Part shown: one piece after another, positions 1 through 9,900 of the stretch
Layout of the letters: each line of letters opens with the position of its first letter
Position numbering within the stretch: the first letter of the stretch is position 1
Program-made: the position numbers and the translations under genes
Assembly: GCA_023488865.1 (NCBI GenBank)
Contig: JAMDDG010000261.1
Coordinates: forward strand, 1 to 20,988
Length of the DNA stretch: 20,988 nt
From: Bacteroidota bacterium
GTDB lineage: Bacteria > Bacteroidota > Bacteroidia > Bacteroidales > Prolixibacteraceae
Reading direction: 5' to 3'
Notes under the pieces: model-generated
Told to the model about the DNA's origin: nothing
Database searches by the model: none
Seen by the model: only the letters and a program-made list of their open reading frames with translations

Positions 1-1839
1 CGATCCATCCAGTCGAAGCCCTCCCTTCAAAAAGAGTTTTTCGCGGAAACTATAATCAGCGTTTGCAAAAACCGACATATTGTGAATGGTTTCATTGATG
101 CCGGACATGGCCAGTTTCATCCCGTCGCCCAATCCCTGAAAATCGTCGGAAGAGGAATGGATGGTATAACCATAAAATTCCTTATTATTGGATATTTCGA
201 TGTTATAACCGGCAAAAGCCAATATACGGTTGTCTGCATTTAATTGTTTTTCGTAAGTCAGGGTATGTTCCATGCTCATGATTTGCCTGGTTATCATCTG
301 TTCTTCCGAAGTACGGTCGAACCGGGGATCGTTGTTGACCGGGACAACCCCGTTGGCCGGGGTGAAGCGGTCTTCATCCAGCCCTTTGCGGTCCAAGGAC
401 AATAAAAATTTGGTTTTGAGCGATTTGCTAAAATCGTACTGTGCAAAAACACTTCCCAATATCCAGGTATTGAGGACTTCGTTTTTCACTCCTTTTACAA
501 CGGCTAACGGGTTGCTCAGCAAATCGAAATCCGGCTGGCTCAGAAACGGCCCGCTGACTCCCTGTCCCGACTTTTGGTACGGTGCAAAAATAGCAGGCCT
601 CGCCAGGCTAAGGTACAATGGATTGGTACGTTCTTCGTACCCCTGGTCCATCAAATTTTTCTGGGTACGGGTAAGCCCAATGTGCATACCGGCCGAAAGC
701 TTTGGGGAAATCCTAAAGGCAAGATTGAACCGTGTTGTAAACCTGTCGCCGGATATCCCTTTCCCAACCCCTTCCATTTTGTTATATCCAACATTTAATG
801 AGTATTTGGATGTTACATCGCCCCCACGGAGGTTTAAATAATAATCCTGCGAAAGTGCATTCCGGGTCACTTCGTTCTGCCAGTTGGTATTGTTGGCATA
901 GGTCCAGTAAGCAACCGTGTTGGTATTAGTATTTGTGAAGAAAGGAAATTGTTTATTGATGTCCTGCCGGGTCAATCCTTGTCCGTAAAGTTTGGCCGAC
1001 AGGTAGGGAAGATATTCCGAAGCATCCATCACCGGTATTTCACTAAAGCGGAGCGAGATCGCTTGCTGAACAGATACATCAAGAAAGGATTTCCCGTTAG
1101 TCCCTTCTTTGGTTGTAATTACAATGGCCCCGTTGGCTGCCCGTGTACCGTAAATGCCTGCTGCCGAAGCGTCGCGCAGAACGGTCACTGACTCGATGTC
1201 TTTCACATTGATGTCAGCCAGATAGTTGTAAATATTTCCACGGACGACCGATCCGGTAAACAGTTGATTGACCACAGGCACTCCATCAACAATCAACAAC
1301 GGGTCATTCGTTGTATAAAGCGAACGAATGCCGCGGAGGTTAAGCCGCGACCCCTCGCCGGGTATCCCGGAATAGGCATTGACTTCAAGCCCGGGAACAG
1401 CCCCTTCCAGCATCTGATAAATGTCGCGGTATTGCATGCTTTTGTCATATCCTTTGGAAACAACGGCATACGAGCCATTCAAATTCTTCTCGTTTATCGA
1501 ATAATAAGGTAAACGGACTAACGACTCGCCAACATCAAGCCCTTCCTGAACAAGGTCGACCGATACTTCCTTATTCCCGTTCAGGGGATATTCTTTGGTT
1601 TGGTATCCGGGCAAAGATATGACCAGTACCGAATATAATGATGGTACTTTCAATTTAAATGTTCCGGCATTCGATGTAAAAGTGCTTACACCCTTTGAAC
1701 CTTTTATGCTGATATTGGTTTTTGCAATGGGTGCTGAAGTTAAAAAGTCAACAACTGAACCTTTTATTGTCACGGGTTCCTGCGCGTGCAACGACAGGCA
1801 TGTCCAAAAGAATGCAATCAAAACAGAAGCATATTTCAT
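1..1839 (-). CDS. SusC/RagA-type TonB-dependent outer-membrane transporter, N-terminal part (3' end beyond left edge)
   Basis: Outer-membrane TonB-dependent channel for uptake of a large ligand together with a SusD lipoprotein. The minus frame starting at 1839 stays open for 613 codons to the window edge; I checked it codon by codon and found no stop. Residues 1-20 are a type I signal peptide ending LSLHAQ. Residues 23-97 look like the carboxypeptidase-D regulatory-like beta domain. A plug follows at about 115-248, with GAVPGLEV, LNLRGIRS, PLLIVDGVPV and SVTVLRDASAAGIYG followed by GAIVITTKEG. Barrel strands begin after about 250. It lies 79 bases downstream of the FAS1 gene ending at 1919, and a SusD gene would be expected just beyond the left edge. 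The family call is secure; the substrate is unknown. Confidence 0.95.
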   Translation of the reverse strand, partial: MKYASVLIAFFWTCLSLHAQEPVTIKGSVVDFLTSAPIAKTNISIKGSKGVSTFTSNAGTFKLKVPSLYSVLVISLPGYQTKEYPLNGNKEVSVDLVQEGLDVGESLVRLPYYSINEKNLNGSYAVVSKGYDKSMQYRDIYQMLEGAVPGLEVNAYSGIPGEGSRLNLRGIRSLYTTNDPLLIVDGVPVVNQLFTGSVVRGNIYNYLADINVKDIESVTVLRDASAAGIYGTRAANGAIVITTKEGTNGKSFLDVSVQQAISLRFSEIPVMDASEYLPYLSAKLYGQGLTRQDINKQFPFFTNTNTNTVAYWTYANNTNWQNEVTRNALSQDYYLNLRGGDVTSKYSLNVGYNKMEGVGKGISGDRFTTRFNLAFRISPKLSAGMHIGLTRTQKNLMDQGYEERTNPLYLSLARPAIFAPYQKSGQGVSGPFLSQPDFDLLSNPLAVVKGVKNEVLNTWILGSVFAQYDFSKSLKTKFLLSLDRKGLDEDRFTPANGVVPVNNDPRFDRTSEEQMITRQIMSMEHTLTYEKQLNADNRILAFAGYNIEISNNKEFYGYTIHSSSDDFQGLGDGMKLAMSGINETIHNMSVFANADYSFREKLFLKGGLRLDGS

Positions 1840-1918
1840 ATGATTTTTTTAAGATATTAAACCAAACTATTTTCACTCATAACTTTATTCATAAATCCCG
1901 GATAGGGACAATGGTTTA

Positions 1919-3508
1919 TTACGGGGCAGGGACCGGTATCAGCCGAAGGTAATCTACACAAAAGTAGTAGTTGTTAAAAGCCGAAAGATTCGAATTTGTA
2001 CAAGTGAACTTAATCTGTACCGGACCATGGTCAACCACATTAATCGTACCCATATCCTTGACGCAATATCGCAGGGCGCGGTTGTTTTTTTCTGTCCCCG
2101 TATTCAGGTCCTGGAACAATTGCTGGCTTCCGTAGCTTGCACTTACAATGCCATTGGTAGAAGCAGGGAAATAGCTCAGTTCTACTTTATAATAACCTTT
2201 AGTGACATACGGGATGATGAAATCAATCATTGCACCAACTTTCGTGAAATTAAACTTAGTATATTTCCCTGTGTAACTAATATAATGATGTAATACACCG
2301 AAATTCGTATATCCACCCAGCACGGCAGGGGTGGAATTTGCTTCATTCGAATATATAATATCCGGATTATTTATAGTTTTGGTTGAATCAGCAGGATCCT
2401 GCACCTTAGGAGTAGGCAGAAACCAAAACTCTTTGCGGTAAAACGTATCAGGTACCGTAACATCGTCTAAAACATAATAATATCCGTTGCTGGCAACCCG
2501 TGCATCAGTTTTCACCTGATCTTTTGTAACAGTAAACCGGTTGCCGGCAATATTGGTAAAACTGTTGCTGTTGCCCGTCAAACGGGGAATTTCGCCACTC
2601 ACAAAAACAGATGTGAATAAATCGTTTAGCAGGACTGCTGTATCTCCGGGATATTCAGTATCCCTCCTAAAGAAACGGCCACCGACAATCGTATCGCCAT
2701 GGAATTTACCCAGGCGCGGGACAATTAAATCCATACGTCCGTTTCTGGCAACAAGCATATCCGAAATAACTTTACTGACCGCTTTATTCGAAGGAAAAAA
2801 TCCAGTGGACAGCACGTCCTCGTCCTGAAGATGTGAAACCTTCAGGTATTCCGATGATTGTATGTAATTGACCGGTTCCTGGTAAATAGGCTTATTCAAT
2901 GTATCGTACCCTATTTTTATATTATTCACAGGATCGATAATTGATTTATAACTTGAACTGATAAAATCTTTAAAAGCAGATAAATCCGGGGCGGCAATAA
3001 TCGCATCATAAAGGTTCGGGGCAGGTAAAATCACATTCCCGGTTTCGTGGATTACACCGTTTGATGTCTTGGTGTCGAATTTTGTTATCAGGATACTATT
3101 GACTGTGGCGCCTACGGGGGTGGTGGCAAATTTCAGTAACTTGCCTGAAACTGCCAGCTTGCTGCCCTCCATACCTGCTTTAAATACAGCGGAAGGAAGA
3201 ATTTGCATACCCAGGGTTTTTTTCAATGCAACCAGGTCTGTAATAGTATCAATGCCGGTAAAAGCGCCATTCCGGGGAGCGAATACAGTATACACATCAT
3301 GCCTGCTGAGCAGTGAATCACATCCTGTTTTTTTGAGCAAACTTGTAAATTCCTTATAGTCAGGGTTCTTTGTTAAAACCTCAAACGTACTGCCATCTTT
3401 CAGGTACCCCGGACTAACATAATAGTCGTCCCATTTTTTGTCCGTACAAGACCATACCAACAGGATGAACAGTCCGGTCAGGATCTTATTTTGTATTGGG
3501 TTTTTCAT
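1919..3508 (-). CDS. Fasciclin (FAS1) lipoprotein, two FAS1 domains plus C-terminal beta domain
   Basis: 529-residue surface lipoprotein, role inferred as ligand binding or adhesion. I start it at 3508 because this places a lipoprotein signal directly at the N-terminus (MKNPIQNKILTGLFILL, lipobox VWSC, Cys21). The frame remains open upstream to 3598, giving a possible 30-residue extension that is the in-frame leader repeat. FAS1 domain 1 is about 40-163 (VYTVFAPRNGAF, then SNGVIHETGNVI). FAS1 domain 2 is about 164-353, longer and more divergent (SNGYYYVLDDV near its end). Residues 355-529 form a beta-rich module ending YYFCVDYLRLIPV, which resembles carbohydrate-binding-type sandwiches and the tail of the upstream FAS1 protein. 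It lies 99 bases after that gene, and a SusC gene follows. FAS1 is confident for domain 1; the tail identity is inference. Confidence 0.88.
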   Translation of the reverse strand: MKNPIQNKILTGLFILLVWSCTDKKWDDYYVSPGYLKDGSTFEVLTKNPDYKEFTSLLKKTGCDSLLSRHDVYTVFAPRNGAFTGIDTITDLVALKKTLGMQILPSAVFKAGMEGSKLAVSGKLLKFATTPVGATVNSILITKFDTKTSNGVIHETGNVILPAPNLYDAIIAAPDLSAFKDFISSSYKSIIDPVNNIKIGYDTLNKPIYQEPVNYIQSSEYLKVSHLQDEDVLSTGFFPSNKAVSKVISDMLVARNGRMDLIVPRLGKFHGDTIVGGRFFRRDTEYPGDTAVLLNDLFTSVFVSGEIPRLTGNSNSFTNIAGNRFTVTKDQVKTDARVASNGYYYVLDDVTVPDTFYRKEFWFLPTPKVQDPADSTKTINNPDIIYSNEANSTPAVLGGYTNFGVLHHYISYTGKYTKFNFTKVGAMIDFIIPYVTKGYYKVELSYFPASTNGIVSASYGSQQLFQDLNTGTEKNNRALRYCVKDMGTINVVDHGPVQIKFTCTNSNLSAFNNYYFCVDYLRLIPVPAP

Positions 3509-3598
3509 ATGATTATAATTTTGTTTTTTAATTGCCATATGGAACTCGCCGATAATCATTCTCCTGTGTGCCAAAAGATTTTCCATGGCTCGTTTCAT
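3509..3598 (-). repeat. Leader repeat copy 3 (in-frame type), upstream of FAS1 gene
   Basis: 90-base copy of the ATG-to-ATG leader. It begins ATGAAACGAGCCATGG at 3598 and ends against the FAS1 start codon with AAAACAAAATTATAATCAT. The central block CACACAGGAGAATGATTAT is identical to copy 1 (20373-20460). An extra base near the 5' end and another in GGCGAGTTCC change the framing, so the whole leader is open and in frame with the downstream gene (reading ...AHRRMIIGEF...). It begins 9 bases after the upstream FAS1 stop codon. Direct sequence observation; function unknown. Confidence 0.85.
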
Positions 3599-3607
3599 TT
3601 TCGTTAA

Positions 3608-5275
3608 TTATTTGATTGGCCTTAATTCTAAAGAATACCACGCTATATATTTCGTGTTGGGGCTGGGTACATACAGTTTAAACTTATGAGGGGCCATCTC
3701 AGTAAATTTTTTGACCCCAAGTTGTCGCATATTTCTGCAACCAGTGCCGCATATGCTATGTCCAAATGCATCAGATCTTGATCGGAAACTAATCAAGTCT
3801 CCCAGCTTTTCGCCATCCCAGTAGTATTGCACAAAAGTGTCCGCGCCCGGGTCGATCCACTGTTGCATAACGATCCATATTTCATAAGTTCCCGGAAAGA
3901 CCGGCTTGGTAGTCAATTCGATCGAGTAAGAAGAAGTGTTACTGCCTACCACTAAAGCATATTGACCAGCAAAGATATAGGCTGGATATCCCGATAATAT
4001 TCTCGCGTTTAACATGCCGCCTTCCCATTTGAGCCACCAAACAGACTGTTGACTTTCAGGGTCATTAACCCAGTTTTGGATATTGTCGGTTAAGTTTACG
4101 TTATCCCCGTTTGGCAAGGAGATCATCCGGTCTTCCGGTTGTCCGGCAAATCTTATATCCAACAACACTGCGGGCGGCGTGTAAACAGTCAATACCGAAT
4201 CGATAGAATGAACAATTCCGTTTCTTGTGATCCGGTTACTTTGGTCAAGGGCCATGGTCACATGGGGTATATCAGTAAGAACGGTGTCGGTTACTTGTGT
4301 TGCAGGATTATAGACAGGGGTCTTTTTTTTCCTGAACACATTAATTGAAAGGCCTGGTTTAGTGCTGAAAATCAGGTACTTGTTTTTAGCAAATGTTTCG
4401 AAATAATCGTTCGTGAAATCCGACAAAAAGAATTTACGTTCCATACAGTGGTAACGCAAAAATAAATTAAGGGAATCAGAAGGATTTGAATAATCTTTGG
4501 TGGTCTTGTAGGTATTGGAATATTTACGCGCAAGATCGTCAAATGAATTTATCCCTACATTCGCCAAAACGCTATTGGGTTCAATAAAAACGGTACGCCA
4601 TTTGACCACAGGTTTCCCAAAGTTGAGAATATTTGTATTATAATCCATTTTTTTCAGGATGGCCGTATCGTTACCTGTTTTTTCGAAAGCCTCAACCATA
4701 ATGGAATATTGCGGTTGCTGTTTCAACCACTCATACAAAGTCTGCGTTGGGGGCTCCAGCACATCGTCGATAACATGGATAATACCGTTTGTTACCGGGA
4801 TATCCATGCTGTCTACTTTCGTTGAAGCGTTTAGCACCGTATTTTTTACACCCTTAGAGATATCCATTTGGATAAAATCGCCCTCAAGCGTCATTGAACC
4901 CAATGATCCCGAAGTAAAGAAACCTGATCCGTATGCTTTGTTGTACAGATGATAAAAGATTATCTTTTTTAACTCCCCGGTATCGATATCAGAAATACCG
5001 GAGACCTTCCTGCGTTGAAAGAATTTTTGGAAGGCCTCATTGGTTGGGACAAAAAAGGTCATCGTCCCGTAAAGGTTCAATGCATCAGCTAATTTCGTTT
5101 TTTCCAATGCCTCAACTAATATGGAATACGAAGGATTATTTTTCAGGTAAACCATGACCGTCTTGCTGTTTTTTTCCAGTTGCAAATTAGTCTTGAGGCC
5201 TTCTTTGCAAGAAAATATATTCAAAATAAACAGACTGGCCAGAACGGCCCCAAAGACATACTTTATTCTTTTCAT
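3608..5275 (-). CDS. Fasciclin (FAS1) lipoprotein, two FAS1 domains plus C-terminal beta domain
   Basis: 555-residue lipoprotein. The start at 5275 gives a clean signal MKRIKYVFGAVLASLFILNIFSC with Cys23. Longer in-frame starts (to 5437) would bury the signal and overlap the preceding SusD gene. FAS1 domain 1 is about 36-174, with MTFFVPTNEAFQKF and the closing NGIIHVIDDVLEPP. FAS1 domain 2 is about 177-364, with RNGIVHSIDSVL. Residues 370-555 are beta-rich and aromatic (VWWLKWEGG, GTYEIWIVMQQW, FVQYYWDGEKLG, ending WYSLELRPIK) and contain a CGTGC pair (Cys509, Cys513). The tail probably shares its fold with that of the next gene, so the two look like diverged tandem paralogues. Likely an accessory surface binder for the SusC/SusD pair just upstream (6993-10250, 5382-6959). 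Confidence 0.9.
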   Translation of the reverse strand: MKRIKYVFGAVLASLFILNIFSCKEGLKTNLQLEKNSKTVMVYLKNNPSYSILVEALEKTKLADALNLYGTMTFFVPTNEAFQKFFQRRKVSGISDIDTGELKKIIFYHLYNKAYGSGFFTSGSLGSMTLEGDFIQMDISKGVKNTVLNASTKVDSMDIPVTNGIIHVIDDVLEPPTQTLYEWLKQQPQYSIMVEAFEKTGNDTAILKKMDYNTNILNFGKPVVKWRTVFIEPNSVLANVGINSFDDLARKYSNTYKTTKDYSNPSDSLNLFLRYHCMERKFFLSDFTNDYFETFAKNKYLIFSTKPGLSINVFRKKKTPVYNPATQVTDTVLTDIPHVTMALDQSNRITRNGIVHSIDSVLTVYTPPAVLLDIRFAGQPEDRMISLPNGDNVNLTDNIQNWVNDPESQQSVWWLKWEGGMLNARILSGYPAYIFAGQYALVVGSNTSSYSIELTTKPVFPGTYEIWIVMQQWIDPGADTFVQYYWDGEKLGDLISFRSRSDAFGHSICGTGCRNMRQLGVKKFTEMAPHKFKLYVPSPNTKYIAWYSLELRPIK

Positions 5276-5362
5276 CCGTAAATAATTTGTTTTAAAAGGC
5301 AGGATGGAACTCGCAGTGGAATTTTCATCCGTGTTTGTGCTTAGCGAACATGCTCGTTTCAT
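5276..5362 (-). repeat. Leader repeat copy 4 (diverged core, in-frame type), upstream of FAS1 gene
   Basis: 87-base leader from ATGAAACGAGCATG at 5362 to the FAS1 start at 5275. Both ends match the other copies: the 5' ATGAAACGAGCATG, and the 3' GCGAGTTCCAT followed by TTTAAAACAAATTATT. The central CACACAGGAGAATGATTAT block is replaced by unrelated sequence. The leader is open and in frame with the downstream FAS1 gene. It lies 19 bases after the SusD stop codon. Weaker than the other three copies, but the two conserved ends at the same spacing make chance unlikely. Confidence 0.6.
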
Positions 5363-5381
5363 AGCAATTTTCATTTTTAGG

Positions 5382-6959
5382 TTATTGGTAATATGGATTT
5401 TGAACAAGATTGGGATTTGTTGCCAACGCATCGGCATTGAGCGGAAAATACCAACTATCCGGATTGTTTACCCTGGGGGCAATGACTAATCTTTGAACCC
5501 CATTGAACCCACTGAGAATCCTGTCGATAAGCAACTCTTTGTGCAGGAAATTGTCACGCGAGGCAAACCGTACAAGTTCGAACCACCGTTTCCCTTCGCC
5601 AAGAAATTCACGTCCCCTTTCATCCAACAGGATATTGTCCATTTCGTAGGTGGACGTGGCATTGGCTTTAATGTATTCGTTGACCCCATAGCCCCTAAAC
5701 CTGATCTTGTTAACTAACTCGTTGGCTGATGCCAATTTTGCGGGATCGTCTACGGACCGGTGGGCCAAAGCTTCTGCTTTCATTAGCAAAACTTCCGCGT
5801 AACGATAAAAATTCCAACGGCAATCCCTTGTATTGATTGAATATTTTTGAATATACCGCGAACCGATGTTATATCCCACCACGGGACCAGCCTCCGGATA
5901 AGGGCCAAGAGGAGGGGTAGCCCCACGGTAGTCCTTAAATATGAGCCTGTCAAACAACTCATCTGCGTTTGTAGATACAAGAAAATAACCGGTTTGCATA
6001 GTCCAATTAAGTAAATTGTTGACCTGATTGTTGACCTTGCTGTTGCTGTACGTTTCGAAGATGGACTCTTCGGTGCCGCCGACTGTCCAAATCGTACCAA
6101 AATTTGGCCCCGGTAACAGCAAGTATTTCCCCGAATTAATGACTGCATCGCAATTACTGATCGCCTTATCGTAAAGATCGTTTTTAACGGCATCGTTTTG
6201 GCTAAGGGCAGCCATCCACAAACAGACATCTGACAACACTGTCATGGCCGTGTATTTTGTTGCCCGGATACGGCTGTATTCTACCTTACTGTACCATGTG
6301 GGCAATGTCCTTTTGGCAATCTCGAGATCTTTCACGATCCGGGCAAACAAGGTGTCGGCCGAAGCTTTGGCAACATTGTAATCCTGGGCATCTGTTTCGG
6401 AAGGTTCCAATACCAGGGGCACTTCTTTAAACGTCCGCACCAACCAAAAATAAGCGTAAGCCCGTAGAAAGTATGCTTCCCCGGTCAGATTGGCCGCATC
6501 TTCTTCTGTAAAAGCCGGATCTTTTTTCCCCACGCCGGGAATATACTTGAGCGCCTGGTTGGCCTGGTTGATTATTTTATAAAATGCAGTGTATTTGGTC
6601 GTAACATCAACTGGCGATACGTTCATGTTGTCAACATTTTCCTTTCCAATCTGATTAGAAGGCATTTTGCCCGGGTTGCTTGCCAATAATTCGCCTCGCA
6701 TTTCACCCCAAAAGATATAACTTTCGACAGGCGACATAGCCGTTTCTGACATGTTCCCATTAGAAAAATTGTAGCTGGTCGAACCCAGGATAGAATAGAT
6801 GCCCGCTATGGCCGCAACAGACTGCTCTTTAGATTGCCAGAAATCCCCCAACTGTAGTTTTCCTATTGGCTTAACATCCAGCTGTTTGTCACAGGAAAAA
6901 TTGCCGACAGCCAAAGCCATCATTACCAGATAGATAAATATTTTATTTCTTTTTTTCAT
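5382..6959 (-). CDS. SusD/RagB-type outer-membrane lipoprotein
   Basis: 525-residue SusD-family lipoprotein, the surface lid and ligand-capture partner of the SusC encoded directly upstream (33-base gap). Signal MKKRNKIFIYLVMMALAVGNFSC gives Cys23. The helical TPR-like region typical of SusD carries LTGEAYFLRAYAYFWLVRTF at about 158-177 followed by KEVPLV. The C-terminal half has RYAEVLLMKAEALA, and LLDERGREFLGEGKRWFELV, the standard late SusD motif. The C-terminus ends NPNLVQNPYYQ, matching the usual QNPxY ending of the family. Length is normal. A leader repeat and a FAS1 gene follow after the stop. Confidence 0.95.
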   Translation of the reverse strand: MKKRNKIFIYLVMMALAVGNFSCDKQLDVKPIGKLQLGDFWQSKEQSVAAIAGIYSILGSTSYNFSNGNMSETAMSPVESYIFWGEMRGELLASNPGKMPSNQIGKENVDNMNVSPVDVTTKYTAFYKIINQANQALKYIPGVGKKDPAFTEEDAANLTGEAYFLRAYAYFWLVRTFKEVPLVLEPSETDAQDYNVAKASADTLFARIVKDLEIAKRTLPTWYSKVEYSRIRATKYTAMTVLSDVCLWMAALSQNDAVKNDLYDKAISNCDAVINSGKYLLLPGPNFGTIWTVGGTEESIFETYSNSKVNNQVNNLLNWTMQTGYFLVSTNADELFDRLIFKDYRGATPPLGPYPEAGPVVGYNIGSRYIQKYSINTRDCRWNFYRYAEVLLMKAEALAHRSVDDPAKLASANELVNKIRFRGYGVNEYIKANATSTYEMDNILLDERGREFLGEGKRWFELVRFASRDNFLHKELLIDRILSGFNGVQRLVIAPRVNNPDSWYFPLNADALATNPNLVQNPYYQ

Positions 6960-6992
6960 AGTTTTTTCTTTTTTTTGGAATTCAAATAAAAT

Positions 6993-9900
6993 CTAGAAAT
7001 TCAACCACATACTCAGAGTATAAGTAATTGGTAATGGGGTCAGCGCCATATCTTTGCCAATGTTGAACGGGTCGTTCGAGTTTGCTGAGACCGTGGGGTC
7101 CACACCCGAGTATTTGGTCAGGAGGCCCACATTATATAGCGTGAAGGCAAGTTTTGCGCTTCTCATTTTAAGTTTGTCCAGCAGCGCCCTTTCCAGATTG
7201 TACGAAAGCGAAAGCGTGCTGCATTTGATGAACGAGCCATCTTCCACATAACGGTCGCTACTAACAAAGTTGTGCCCGGCACCATACAAGGCCCTTGGGA
7301 TATCTGTCACGTCGCCCTGCTTTCTCCACCGTCTCATTACCGCCAGGGTTTGGTTGTTGTTGGTGTACATATTGGTTGTATTCATTTTGGCCATATTAAT
7401 GATATCGAACCCGTACTGGTAAATGAAGTTTGCAAACAATTCAAAGCCTGTAAGGTATCTCAGCCTGAGCCATAACCCGCCGTAAAAGTCAGGCCTTGTA
7501 TTTCCGATGGCCGTGACGTCTTGCTTGTTGATGATCCCGTCATGGTTCAGGTCGGCATAAATGGCATCGCCGCCGGTAAATGCTTCGCCGACCGGGTTCA
7601 TCCACCGGATGGGGACTTTTTCCCCGTTCAGGTCGGTGACGAAATTCCCTCCCTTGTCTTTGGCAAATGCGTCTGCATCATAGCTGTATACGCCCAAATA
7701 TTTTAGCCCGTAAATAGTCCCGACCTGGTCACCCACATTGACCAGCGAAAGGAACCTTCCGTTATCGAGCACATTATCACGTATTACTGGCTCATTGTTA
7801 GGTAATTCGACCACTTTGGCCACTGAAGTCGATATATTGGCCGACAATGTCAGCGTCCATTTTTTGGATTTGAGCGGAACCCCGGTGAGCCCTCCTTCTA
7901 ATACCCGTGCCCTTATAGTCCCGAAATTCCGGATCATGGTTTCAAAGCCTGAAGAATTTGAGATCGGCACACCCAGGATGAGGTCGCGTGTGGTCAAAAC
8001 ACTGAAATCGGCCACCGTACTCACCCGTCCTTTCAATATAGATATATCACTACCAATGTTCGAAGATGTTGTTTTTTCCCACCGCAAATTGGTGAGCTCA
8101 ATATTATCGGGAGTGATCCCGATCATATCGGCAAACGGGGCATTGGCGCTAAACGTGAAAGCATTGGCGGCCGACACGGAAGGAGGCCGGCCTGTAATGC
8201 CATAACTTCCCCTTATCTTGAATTCATCAAAAGATTTGAGTTTATCTTTCAGAAAAGATTCTGCCATTGGCCTCCAAAAGCCGGATATTGCCGGGAAAGT
8301 ACCATAACGGTTATGTTTTCCAAAAGCCGAGTTACCTTGCCTGCGTACGGATCCGCTAATGGCATAACGATCGCCATAGAGATAGTAGAACTGCCCGACA
8401 ACCGAGAAATCACGCACAAGGGTTTTTGTTGAGGAGATCGTATTCTGCATGACGGTCAGATAAGGTGACTTTAAATATTCGGAAGGGGTATTCGTCGCGT
8501 TAAGCAGGATATAGCGGGTGCTGTTATCTTGAAAAACTGTATATAGCCCGGCTATAAACGTGTGTTTTTTAATATTGAACCGGTAAATAAAGTCATTTTT
8601 AAAATACAATGAGAATGCATTTTTCGGATTCGCATAGGCGGCGTTTACCTGGTTATTTATGACCAGGGCATAATTGTTTGACTTGTAATAATCTGCCCCG
8701 GAGGCGCTGTGCGGTAAAAATTTATCAAAGGTAAGCGCCTCATATGCTGTTGCAAACAAACTATTGATCTGAAGTCCTTTTAAAGGGGCATAGCGCATCT
8801 GCACTTTCACATCCAGTCGATTGCCCCCATTGTCGGACAAAGCATTTCTGGCCAATGCGACAGGGTTTTTTACATCGCCCTGAAAGCCGGTAACAGCGCT
8901 CGGGAAAAAATAAGTCGGCAACGGGTTTCCATAATTGTCCTGTGAGTAAACAGGAAGAATAGGGGCTTTTCTCAATGAAATATCGCCTATATTCTCATAG
9001 CTGCTCGTTTTAGTGTCCGAAACATAGGAAACATCGCTGTTGAAGCTTAATTTGTCAGAAAGTTTATAGTCAAAATTAAATCGTCCGCTGACCCTGTTGA
9101 ACTTGGTCCCAATGACCGGCCCTGTTTCATTGAGATACCCCAGACTGACATTGTACTTGGCCCATTCGCCGCCGCCAATGATCGATCCGCTAAAGTTTTG
9201 CCCTAAGCCGGTTTTCATGTTTATTTCACCGGGCCAATATGTATTGTTGTTGTAATTTTCATAATCGAGCTGGTCCTTTTCGAGGAATAGGTTGCGAATA
9301 GTGCTGGTAGTCAGGTCTATACCTGACCCAAACCGGTGTTGGTAAGCTTCCAGGACCATTGTTTTGTATTGGTCCCCGTTCAACAAAGGCAAAGGTCTCT
9401 GGGGAATTTTGATAGTGACCGTCGATGTAATGTTTACGCGCGGTTTTATATTATCGCCACGTTTTGTTTTGATGACGATCACCCCGTTGGCCCCGTCCGA
9501 TCCGTATAAAGACGTAGCGGCAGCATCTTTCAACACTTCAATGGACGCAATATCGCCCGGGGAAATATTGACCAGTTCGCTTAAGCCCTCAGGATTGTTG
9601 ACATCCACTATCTCGTTGGTTTTAAACGGGACTTCATCAACTACGATTAAAGGTTTGGTGCCTAACCCAAGTGAAGTGGCCCCACGGATCTGTATGGAAG
9701 AGCCTGATCCAGGGTCGCCTGAGTTCATCGAAATCAACAAACCAGGTACCTGCCCTTCCAATACCTGGTCAATCGAAGTTGACGGGATTTCTTCAAGGTT
9801 TTTCATGTCTACGGTAGTGACGGCTGCTGTTTGGTCACGCGGGGCAATACCGATAAATCCCCCTGAGCTGGACTTGATCACACTTTTACCAACAACAGTC

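Noticed and set aside
272..841. A 189-codon open frame on the plus strand near the left edge
   Set aside because: The minus strand carries an uninterrupted 613-codon SusC frame with conserved motifs; the plus-strand frame has no recognisable protein features.
1840..1918. Promoter or terminator in the 79-base gap before the leftmost SusC
   Set aside because: A TAGTTTG string resembles the -7 element but is one base short, and no G/C-rich stem followed by a T-run is present.
5276..5437. Longer in-frame starts for the FAS1 gene ending at 3608
   Set aside because: They would overlap the SusD gene end and place up to 54 residues before an otherwise perfect lipoprotein signal; 5275 is the better start.
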